Source: an uncultured Lachnospiraceae bacterium
GTDB lineage: Bacteria; Bacillota; Clostridia; Lachnospirales; Lachnospiraceae
Direction: 5' to 3'
NCBI GenBank assembly: GCA_902496125.1
Contig: CABUZU010000004.1
Coordinates: 1 to 40,185 of the forward strand
Length of the DNA stretch: 40,185 nucleotides
Positions 33,234-40,185 of this stretch are shown piece after piece. The position numbers and the translations under genes are program-made. The notes under the pieces were generated by a model that had not been told where the DNA came from, made no database searches, and saw only the letters and a list, made by a program, of their open reading frames with translations. Each line of letters begins with the position of its first letter. Positions within the stretch are counted from its first letter, which is position 1.

Positions 33234-33278
33234 ATTGATTCTCCTTTGTCTTTATCCACGTTATAATATTATGTTAAA

Positions 33279-33307
33279 ATTATACTCCATTTATCTTCCT
33301 ATTGCAA
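33279..33307 (-). promoter_or_regulatory. Promoter of the type III-D cas operon
   Basis: Minus strand: -35 TTGCAA (33302-33307), 17-bp spacer, perfect -10 TATAAT (33279-33284). The -35 hexamer and spacing are identical to those of the two CRISPR leaders, so effector and crRNA promoters may be expressed alike. Confidence 0.72.
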
Positions 33308-33456
33308 TACACTAATAGTTTAAACTTCCTCCTCCCGCATCACAAAAAATACAATATGTATAATTTATTTTTTATTATTTAGTCTAGTTATTTTTTATTG
33401 TATTTATAATATTTTAAGGCATTTTAAAATTAAATAGTATAGATTTTATTCTAAAC

Positions 33457-33495
33457 TTTAGTCTAGTTGAATTATCATTTGTTTAATGATATACT
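33457..33495 (+). promoter_or_regulatory. putP promoter with repeated TTTAGTCTAGTT element
   Basis: -35 TTGAAT (33467-33472), 17-bp spacer, -10 TATACT (33490-33495). TTTAGTCTAGTT at 33457-33468 overlaps the -35 and is repeated exactly at 33378-33389, 79 bp upstream, suggesting a regulator that binds two sites. The intervening region is more than 80 percent A/T by eye and holds nothing else I can name. Confidence 0.6.
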
Positions 33496-33525
33496 TAATC
33501 AAATCGAACTTAGGAGGAAAAGGTT

Positions 33526-35037
33526 ATGGATAGTGCAAAAATTTGCATCTTAATTGCTATTGTTGTGTATCTTGCTTTAGTGCTTTATATTGGCTATCGT
33601 TTTTCTAAGCAAAACAAAGATACTGACGATTTCTATTTAGGAGGTCGAAAACTCGGACCTTTCGTTACGGCAATGAGTGCTGAAGCTTCAGATATGAGTA
33701 GTTGGTTATTAATGGGGCTTCCTGGTGTTGCTTATCTTAGCGGTATTGCAGATGCAGGTTGGACTGCTATTGGTCTTGCTTTAGGTACTTATGTAAACTG
33801 GTTAATTGTTGCAAAGAGACTTCGTCGTTATTCACATATCACAAACTCTATTACTTTGCCACAATTTTTCAAAAACCGTTATCATGATAAGGGAAATGCT
33901 CTACTTGGTATTTCTGCCATCATCATTGTCATATTCTTCATTCCTTATACAGCTTCTGGTTTTGCCGCTTGTGGCAAACTGTTCTCTAGCTTATTTGGAA
34001 TTAGCTATTTTACTGCAATGGTTATCAGTGCAATTGTTATTGTTGGTTATACCTGTCTTGGTGGATTCTTAGCAGCTTCTACTACCGACTTTATGCAAAG
34101 TATTATCATGTCTGTTGCATTAATTATCATCCTTATATTTGGTGTCAATGCTGCCGGTGGACTTGATGTCGTAATGGATAATGCAAAAGCACTTCCTGGA
34201 TTTTTAAGTATGGTTCAAAGCTATGACACATCTACTAATTCTGCTACTCCTTATAGTGGTCTTACCATCTTCTCCACTCTTGCATGGGGATTGGGATACT
34301 GTGGTATGCCACACATTCTGTTAAGATTTATGGCAATTGAAGATGAAAATAAATTAAAACTTTCTCGTCGAGTTGCTACCATTTGGGTTGTTATCTCTCT
34401 TGCCGTTGCTGTATTTATCGGTGTAATGGGTTACTCTGTAAGTAAAGCAGGTGCAATTGCTGTATTAGAAGGTTCTAATTCTGAAATGATTATTATTAAA
34501 CTTGCAGATTTACTCAGTCGCTACGGTATTATTCCTGCTTTATTAGCTGGTGTTATCTTAGCTGGTATTTTAGCTTCTACGATGTCTACTGCGGACTCTC
34601 AGTTGCTTGCAGCTTCCTCTGCAATTTCTTCTGACTTATTAGGTAGTAAATTTAAAAAAGAGCAAGGACTTGTAGTCGCTCGTGTTACTTTACTAATTAT
34701 GTCTGTTGTCGGTGTCATCTTAGCGCGCGACCCTAACAGTTCAGTATTTGGTATCGTATCCTTTGCATGGGCTGGATTTGGTGCTTCTTTTGGTCCTGTT
34801 GTACTATTCTCTCTATTCTGGAAACGTACAACAAAGTACGGTGCACTTGCTGGTATGCTCACTGGTGGTGTAATGATTTTTGTATGGAAATACCTTATTC
34901 GTCCAATCGGTGGTATTTTAGATATCTATGAATTGTTACCTGCATTTATTATTGCTAGTGTTGTAATCTTTATTGTAAGTCTTTTAACTACAGCTCCTGA
35001 ACAGGCAATTGTTGATGAATTTAACAAAGCAAAATAG
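33526..35037 (+). CDS. putP: Sodium/proline-type solute symporter (SSS family)
   Basis: 503 aa with about 13 membrane helices. DDFYLGGRKLGPFVTAMSAEASDMSSWLLMGLPG is the sodium-site and substrate-site region of PutP-type symporters; GYTCLGGFLAASTTDFMQ and ILASTMSTADSQLLAASSA (second sodium-site helix with its Ser/Thr) are equally diagnostic. It takes up proline, or another small organic solute, with Na+. Strong AGGAGGAAAAGG ribosome-binding site, monocistronic with terminator. The substrate is assigned by family similarity only. Confidence 0.9.
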   Translation: MDSAKICILIAIVVYLALVLYIGYRFSKQNKDTDDFYLGGRKLGPFVTAMSAEASDMSSWLLMGLPGVAYLSGIADAGWTAIGLALGTYVNWLIVAKRLRRYSHITNSITLPQFFKNRYHDKGNALLGISAIIIVIFFIPYTASGFAACGKLFSSLFGISYFTAMVISAIVIVGYTCLGGFLAASTTDFMQSIIMSVALIIILIFGVNAAGGLDVVMDNAKALPGFLSMVQSYDTSTNSATPYSGLTIFSTLAWGLGYCGMPHILLRFMAIEDENKLKLSRRVATIWVVISLAVAVFIGVMGYSVSKAGAIAVLEGSNSEMIIIKLADLLSRYGIIPALLAGVILAGILASTMSTADSQLLAASSAISSDLLGSKFKKEQGLVVARVTLLIMSVVGVILARDPNSSVFGIVSFAWAGFGASFGPVVLFSLFWKRTTKYGALAGMLTGGVMIFVWKYLIRPIGGILDIYELLPAFIIASVVIFIVSLLTTAPEQAIVDEFNKAK

Positions 35038-35042
35038 TAACT

Positions 35043-35075
35043 AAAAGGCAAGCCTAAATTTGGCTTGCCTTTTTA
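35043..35075. terminator. Bidirectional terminator overlapping the end of the adenylyltransferase gene
   Basis: Stem AAGGCAAGCC/GGCTTGCCTT (35045-35054 with 35062-35071) followed by TTTT. On the minus strand the right arm encodes the last residues (KKASQI) of the convergent gene. Confidence 0.88.
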
Positions 35076-35605
35076 ATTCTCTCATCAATCTTAAATTTTC
35101 TTATTAACTCATAAGTTGCCTTTGGCACATAGTTACTCCAATCTCTTCCCTCTACGATGCATTTTCGAATAAATGTTGAGGTAAGTCCTTTTTCCTTACT
35201 TTTCCAAAGTACCTTCGTATCATATCCAAAGCTTCCAATTCGTCTTACTTTTTCTTCTCCCCAATCATCATAGATGGTAAAAAAGCAGGTTGCTTCTTGG
35301 GGGACATAATACCTAATCAGTTCTGGTTTTCCAATTGGAAAAGGTACAATATGAAAATCTTCTCTTGTAAATCCATTTTCATACATAGATTCTTCTATTA
35401 TCATCATACGCTCAAAATAAGTACAAGGATTTGCTTGACTATTACTTCTATGTTCATCAATCTTTTCTACTGGTGAAACAGAAGGGTCTGGTGATGTAAT
35501 TCCTATAATTAAATGTTTGCACTGCTCCTTAGCACTTAAAACATATTTTAGATGGTCATTGTGAAACACCTGAAAACGTCCACATACAGCTCCTAATTCT
35601 ATCAT
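35054..35605 (-). CDS. NMN adenylyltransferase-like nucleotidyltransferase
   Basis: 183 aa of the HxGH-type cytidylyl/adenylyltransferase fold. GAVCGRFQVFHNDHLKYV holds the nucleotide-binding GRFQ and an HNDH variant of HxGH; GLTSTFIRKCIVEG matches the C-terminal S/T-x-x-x-R motif; IIGITSPDPS and FERMMIIEES are typical of NadM/NadR-like NMN adenylyltransferases. An in-frame ATG at 35614 sits 1 nt from AAGGA; the ATG at 35605 has correct spacing, so I use it. It may contribute to NAD synthesis or modify another nucleotide. It follows the fdh operon, but a terminator lies between. Confidence 0.8.
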   Translation of the reverse strand: MIELGAVCGRFQVFHNDHLKYVLSAKEQCKHLIIGITSPDPSVSPVEKIDEHRSNSQANPCTYFERMMIIEESMYENGFTREDFHIVPFPIGKPELIRYYVPQEATCFFTIYDDWGEEKVRRIGSFGYDTKVLWKSKEKGLTSTFIRKCIVEGRDWSNYVPKATYELIRKFKIDERIKKASQI

Positions 35606-35631
35606 TTGTTTCATTCCTTCCTAAATACGAA

Positions 35632-35664
35632 TAATAAAAGGGATGGTTCTAAGAACCATCCCCA
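35632..35664 (-). terminator. Terminator of the formate dehydrogenase operon
   Basis: 11-bp stem GGGATGGTTCT/AGAACCATCCC (35640-35650 with 35652-35662) followed on the minus side by TTTTATTATT. Confidence 0.9.
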
Positions 35665-35682
35665 TTTATTCTACAATATTTT

Positions 35683-38382
35683 TTATGCTTTTTCAATCTT
35701 AATTGCACAAACTTTGTATTCAGGAATTCTAGCATATTTATCTAATGCTGCATTGGTTAACCAGTTTGCATTTCCATCTGGGAAGTGGAATGGCATCCAA
35801 GATTCACCTGGTGAGCACTTGTCGCTAACACGAGCGGTTGTTTCAAGAGTACCACGTCTAGAAGTACATCTTACTCTATCGCCATTAGCAATTCCTAATT
35901 TTTCTGCATCTTTTGTATTCATTTCGATGAATGACTTACCAGCAATTTCCATAAGTCCAGGAGTCTTACCTGTCATTGCACGAGTGGTGTAGTGATATAA
36001 AATACGACCTGTCATTAAGATGATTGGATATTCATCATCTGGTAATTCAGCTGAAGGAACATATTTAGCTGGATAGAACCAACCAAGACCTCTAGAGAAT
36101 TTACCAACGTGCATAATAGGTGTACCTGGATGGTCTTTTGATGTACAAGGCCACTGTAAACCTTGACCTGCAACTTCTTCACTATCAAGTCTTTCATGGC
36201 TAATACCTGCAAAACTTGGAGTTAATGAAGCAATTTCATCCATAATCTGAGCTGAGGTTAAATGAGGTTGAGGATATCCCATACGATTCATTAAATCGAT
36301 AATGATATCAGTATCTAATCTCATATCGCCTTCTACTTCTACAGCTTTACGAACTCTTTGTACACGACGTTCAGTATTAGAGAATGTACCTTCTTTTTCT
36401 GCATAGCTGCGACCTGGAAGAATTACATCTGCATAAGCTGCTGTTTCAGTCATAAATAATTCCTGAATTACGAAGAAGTCTAAGCTCTTAAGAGCCTTAA
36501 TAATATGGTTGGTATCTGCATCGGTAACAATTGGATCTTCACCATAAATATATAAACCTTTTAAGTCACCATCAATCATTGCATGGAAAGCATCTGTTGC
36601 ATGAATACCAACTTCTTTATTTAATTCAACGCCCCAAGCTTTTTCAAACTTAGCAACAACTTCTGGATTCTTAACTTTCTGATATCCTGGGAAGTCACCA
36701 GGCTGAGCACCCATATCACAAGCACCCTGAACATTGTTCTGTCCACGTAGAGGGTTAACACCACAACCAGGACGTCCTAATTTACCTACCATTAATGCCA
36801 TATTAGACATAGACATAACGCCTTCTGTACCAGTTGAATGTTCTGTAACACCTAAGCAGTAGATGATAGGAGCTTTACCAGCTTTTGCATATAATCTTGC
36901 AGCTTTTCTTAAATCTTCTGCATCAATATGGCAAATTTCTGCTACCTTTTCAGGAGTGTAATCTTTAACGATTTCAGCTAATTCTTCATAGCCTTCTGTA
37001 CGGCTTTCGATAAATTCTTTATCTACTAAACCTTCGTTAATAAATACATTCATCATACCATTTGCAAATGCAACGTTAGTACCTGGTTTTAATTTTAAGT
37101 GAATATCAGCTTTCTTAGATAAGTCGATATCACGAGGGTCAACTACGATTAATTTGGTTCCATTTGCAACTGCCTGACGAATCTGCATACCTACTACTGG
37201 ATGTGCTTCTTCAGGGTTTGAACCAACTAATAAGATAACGTCTACATCATGAGTGATATCATAGATAGGGTTAGTCATAGCACCTGAACCTAAAGTCATA
37301 GCTAAACCTACTACAGATGCAGAGTGACAAACACGAGCACAGTTATCTACGTTGTTGTTACCAAAGCAAGTACGAACCATCTTCTGTACCATGTAAATAT
37401 CTTCGTTTGGTGAACGAGAGCAAGCAAAACCTGCTAAAGAATTAGTTCCATATTTTTTCTTAATTTCCATGAACTTAGAAGCTACTAAATCTAATGCTTC
37501 ATCCCATGTTGCTTCTTCAAATTCACCAGTTTCTTTATTTTTAATTAATGGAGTTTTGATTCTTTCTTTAGAATGAACGAAATCGAAACATCCTGAACGA
37601 CCTTTAACACATAATAGACCACGGTTTGAAGGTCCATCTGCTGCTTCTACGTCAACAATCTTATTGCCTTTTACTACTAAATAATACTGACATCCTGTAG
37701 CACAGTGAGGACAAGTAGTAAGCACTTTCTTGGTATCCCATACACGGTATTCTTTTTTACGTTTCATCGTTAAAGCACCGGTAGGACATGCCTGAACACA
37801 GTTACCACAAGATTCACAAGTACTATTTCTCCAATTATCACCAAAAGGAATACCAACTACAGAGCGGAAACCTCTTTGTGTTGTATCAATTGCACCACGG
37901 CAAACAATCTTCTGACAAGTATTTACGCAGCGATGACAAAGAATACATAAGTTAGGATTATAGGTGAAGAAAGGATTACTATCATCAATTGGTCTTTCAA
38001 TCTTTTCACCTGGATAAGAGGTCTTTTCTATACCATATTCATAGCAAAGGTCTTGTAATTTACAAGCACCATTCTGTGGACATGAGAAGCAATCTGTGCA
38101 GTGATTAGAAAGCATTAAATCTAAGATACCACGTCTAGCTTCAATAACTCTAGGACTCTTTGTAAGAATTTCATTGCCTTCTGCAACTGGGAATGAACAT
38201 GCAGTTACTAATTTAGGCATCCCAACAATTTCTACTAAACAGATACGGCAAGATGCTTCAGGTGTTAAATCTTTTAAATAACATAAAGTTGGAATTTCAA
38301 CTCCAGCTTTATTAGCAGCTTGAAGTATTGTACTACCATTTTCTACTTCAACAGGAATTCCATCTATTTTAACGTTTACCAT
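35683..38382 (-). CDS. fdhA: Formate dehydrogenase catalytic subunit (molybdopterin, iron-sulfur; Cys form)
   Basis: 899 aa. Domain order: [2Fe-2S] ferredoxin with C34, C45, C48, C62; a His/Cys NuoG-type [4Fe-4S] segment (HCTDCFSCPQNGACKL, about 94-110); two [4Fe-4S] ferredoxin motifs (CILCHRCVNTC, CESCGNCVQACP); then the molybdopterin domain with CPHCATGC and its [4Fe-4S] cluster. The active-site segment NVDNCARVCHSASVVGL has Cys-His where E. coli FdhF has selenocysteine-His, so no selenium is required. With the HydB-like subunit upstream it forms an NAD(P)- and perhaps ferredoxin-linked enzyme interconverting formate and CO2. GGAGG precedes the ATG. Confidence 0.93.
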   Translation of the reverse strand: MVNVKIDGIPVEVENGSTILQAANKAGVEIPTLCYLKDLTPEASCRICLVEIVGMPKLVTACSFPVAEGNEILTKSPRVIEARRGILDLMLSNHCTDCFSCPQNGACKLQDLCYEYGIEKTSYPGEKIERPIDDSNPFFTYNPNLCILCHRCVNTCQKIVCRGAIDTTQRGFRSVVGIPFGDNWRNSTCESCGNCVQACPTGALTMKRKKEYRVWDTKKVLTTCPHCATGCQYYLVVKGNKIVDVEAADGPSNRGLLCVKGRSGCFDFVHSKERIKTPLIKNKETGEFEEATWDEALDLVASKFMEIKKKYGTNSLAGFACSRSPNEDIYMVQKMVRTCFGNNNVDNCARVCHSASVVGLAMTLGSGAMTNPIYDITHDVDVILLVGSNPEEAHPVVGMQIRQAVANGTKLIVVDPRDIDLSKKADIHLKLKPGTNVAFANGMMNVFINEGLVDKEFIESRTEGYEELAEIVKDYTPEKVAEICHIDAEDLRKAARLYAKAGKAPIIYCLGVTEHSTGTEGVMSMSNMALMVGKLGRPGCGVNPLRGQNNVQGACDMGAQPGDFPGYQKVKNPEVVAKFEKAWGVELNKEVGIHATDAFHAMIDGDLKGLYIYGEDPIVTDADTNHIIKALKSLDFFVIQELFMTETAAYADVILPGRSYAEKEGTFSNTERRVQRVRKAVEVEGDMRLDTDIIIDLMNRMGYPQPHLTSAQIMDEIASLTPSFAGISHERLDSEEVAGQGLQWPCTSKDHPGTPIMHVGKFSRGLGWFYPAKYVPSAELPDDEYPIILMTGRILYHYTTRAMTGKTPGLMEIAGKSFIEMNTKDAEKLGIANGDRVRCTSRRGTLETTARVSDKCSPGESWMPFHFPDGNANWLTNAALDKYARIPEYKVCAIKIEKA

Positions 38383-38402
38383 TTTTATTCCTCCAATATT
38401 TT

Positions 38403-40185
38403 TTATGCTTTATAAATTGCGCCCTTCTTACACTTAGACATACAAACACCACACTTCAAGCACTTGCTTGCATCGATAGTATGAGGTTTCTTCTTCTCGC
38501 CTGTGATTGCATCACCAGGGCAATTCTTAGCACATAATGTACATCCAATACATTTATCTGGGTCGATGTGGAATGAAACTAAGTTCTTACACTTACCAGC
38601 TGGACACTTCTTATCTCTAACGTGAGCTACATACTCATCTTTAAAGAATTTATAAGTAGATAGTACTGGGTTAGGAGCAGTCTGTCCTAATGCACATAAG
38701 GAGTTACCTTTAATTAATTCACATAATTCTACCATACGGTCTAAGTCTTCCATTTCAGCCTTACCATCGGTAATCTTATTAAGAAGCTCTAATAATCTCT
38801 TGGTACCGATACGACAAGGTGTACATTTACCACAAGATTCATCTACGGTAAATTCAAGGAAGAATTTCGCGATATCTACCATACAGTCATCTTCGTCCAT
38901 TACGATAAGTCCACCAGAACCCATCATGGAACCGATTGAAATTAAGTTATCATAGTCAATTGCTACGTCATAGTTGGAAGCTGGAATACATCCACCAGAA
39001 GGTCCACCGGTCTGAGCAGCTTTAAATTTCTTACCATTAGGTACGCCACCACCAATGTTTTCTACTACTTCACGAAGAGTAGTACCCATAGGGATTTCTA
39101 CTAAACCTACGTTGTGAATCTTTCCACCAAGAGCGAATACCTTCGTACCTTTTGATTTTTCAGTACCCATACCTGCAAACCAATCAGCACCTCTTAAGAT
39201 AATCTGAGGAATGTTAGCCCATGTTTCTACGTTGTTTAAGATAGTAGGCTGACCAAATAAACCTTTTACAGCTGGGAATGGTGGACGAGGTTTTGGTTCA
39301 CCACGGTTACCTTCGATAGAGGTCATAAGAGCAGTTTCTTCACCACATACGAATGCACCAGCACCTAAACGTAAGTCAATATCAAAATCAAAACCAGTTC
39401 CGAAAATATCCTTACCAAGTAAGCCATATTCTCTAGCCTGTTTTAATGCAATATTTAAACGATCTACAGCGATTGGATATTCTGCACGAACATAAATATA
39501 ACCTTGGTTTGCACCGATTACATAACCTGCGATAGCCATTGCTTCAAATACTACGTGTGGGTCACCTTCTAGTACGGAACGGTCCATGAATGCACCTGGG
39601 TCACCTTCGTCGGCGTTACAACAAACATATTTTTGTACGCTTGGATCTCCGCCCATTGCAAACTGCCATTTACGTCCAGTAGGGAATCCACCGCCCCCAC
39701 GTCCACGAAGACCAGAGTCTGTAATACATTTTACAACGTCTTCTCTTGACATGGTTGTTAATACTTTTGCTAATGCCTGATATCCGCCAGTTCCGATATA
39801 TTCATCAATACATTCTGGGTTGATCACACCACAGTTTCTAAGAGCAACACGGTTTTGTTGTTTGTAGAAATTTGTCTTATTCATAGAAATGATACCTTCA
39901 TCGGTAACAGTTTCTTGATATAAGTACTTGGTTACTACATTACCCTTTACTAAGTGTTCATCTACGATTTCTGGAATATGTTCTAATTCAGTATTAGAAT
40001 AGAAAGCTGCTTCTGGATAGATAATCATAACTGGACCTAATGCACAAAGACCATGACATCCAGTACGGATTACGCATACTTCATCTTCTAATCCTTTTTC
40101 TTTAATTTCTTTTTCTAATTCGTCAGCGATTTTCTGGCTGCCGGAAGAGGTACATCCGGTACCTGCACATACAAGTACATGTGAA
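38403..40185 (-). CDS. HydB/NuoF-type NADH-binding diaphorase subunit, 5' end cut by window edge
   Basis: At least 593 codons; the frame runs open through the right edge, so a start at the Met at 40028 would be wrong. N-terminal part (SHVLVCAGTGCTSSGS ... TGCHGLCALGPV) is a thioredoxin-like [2Fe-2S] domain. Next is the FMN/NADH core: GLRGRGGGGFPTGRKW, NADEGDPGAFMDR, GAGAFVCGEETALM. Then ESCGKCTPCRIGTKRL binds a [4Fe-4S], and two ferredoxin motifs end the protein (CIGCTLCAKNCP, CLKCGVCMSKC). This is the layout of HydB in bifurcating hydrogenases and formate dehydrogenases. 20 bp upstream of fdhA; a HydC/NuoE-like gene is expected beyond the edge. Confidence 0.93.
   Translation of the reverse strand, partial: SHVLVCAGTGCTSSGSQKIADELEKEIKEKGLEDEVCVIRTGCHGLCALGPVMIIYPEAAFYSNTELEHIPEIVDEHLVKGNVVTKYLYQETVTDEGIISMNKTNFYKQQNRVALRNCGVINPECIDEYIGTGGYQALAKVLTTMSREDVVKCITDSGLRGRGGGGFPTGRKWQFAMGGDPSVQKYVCCNADEGDPGAFMDRSVLEGDPHVVFEAMAIAGYVIGANQGYIYVRAEYPIAVDRLNIALKQAREYGLLGKDIFGTGFDFDIDLRLGAGAFVCGEETALMTSIEGNRGEPKPRPPFPAVKGLFGQPTILNNVETWANIPQIILRGADWFAGMGTEKSKGTKVFALGGKIHNVGLVEIPMGTTLREVVENIGGGVPNGKKFKAAQTGGPSGGCIPASNYDVAIDYDNLISIGSMMGSGGLIVMDEDDCMVDIAKFFLEFTVDESCGKCTPCRIGTKRLLELLNKITDGKAEMEDLDRMVELCELIKGNSLCALGQTAPNPVLSTYKFFKDEYVAHVRDKKCPAGKCKNLVSFHIDPDKCIGCTLCAKNCPGDAITGEKKKPHTIDASKCLKCGVCMSKCKKGAIYKA

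Noticed and set aside
40028..40028. Start of the HydB/NuoF-like protein at the Met at 40028
   Set aside because: The same frame continues upstream with a full thioredoxin-like [2Fe-2S] domain to the window edge; the Met is internal.

Overview
The window is AT-rich, with tightly packed operons, strong AAGGAG-type ribosome-binding sites and near-consensus sigma-A promoters spaced 17 bp. Indolepyruvate:ferredoxin oxidoreductase, a flavin/iron-sulfur formate dehydrogenase and a BceAB-type module point to a strictly anaerobic, low-GC Clostridia, most likely a gut-type Lachnospiraceae. This is inferred from gene content; I cannot name a species.

Layout. (1) 1-6 kb: start of iorA (runs off the left edge) with a YerC-type TrpR-family regulator and a folded-looking 5' leader, then an amidohydrolase, a divergent aminotransferase and an AMP-forming acyl-CoA ligase beside a TetR repressor. 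Together they suggest amino-acid/2-oxoacid catabolism. (2) 6-12 kb: Bce-type two-component system divergent from its ABC transporter, with a BceR-like box between them, then a membrane acyltransferase. (3) 12-15 kb: BirA-type operator, bioB, bioY, and convergent rtcB. (4) 14.9-23.4 kb: accessory island with two AAA ATPase/nuclease-like genes, a secreted Ig-like protein divergent from an OmpR-family two-component system, an RloA ATPase and an RloB gene broken by an in-frame stop. (5) 23.4-33.3 kb: type III-D-like CRISPR-Cas operon on the minus strand: CARF-HEPN effector (split), a 118-aa protein, HD-less Cas10, Csx10-like multi-RAMP, Cas7-Cas7 fusion, Csx19-like, a large zinc-motif RAMP and Cas6. 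A one-spacer array follows. No cas1/cas2 is present. (6) 33.5-40 kb: PutP-type symporter, an NMN-adenylyltransferase-like protein, and formate dehydrogenase with its HydB/NuoF-type diaphorase (5' end off the right edge).

How the genes work together. The CRISPR locus looks like a compact signalling type III system. Cas10 has lost its HD nuclease but keeps a palm motif (AGDD), so interference would rest on cyclic oligoadenylate activating the CARF-HEPN RNase, plus any target-RNA cleavage by the Cas7 domains. The RNase gene is interrupted exactly at an A_AAA_AAG slippery heptamer followed by UAG. A -1 shift joins the CARF part to the RX4H HEPN part, so its synthesis may be gated by frameshifting, or the gene is a fresh pseudogene. 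Two nearly identical cassettes (promoter/leader, hairpin, repeat, single spacer, degenerate repeat, terminator) lie about 7 kb apart, bracketing the defence-like island.
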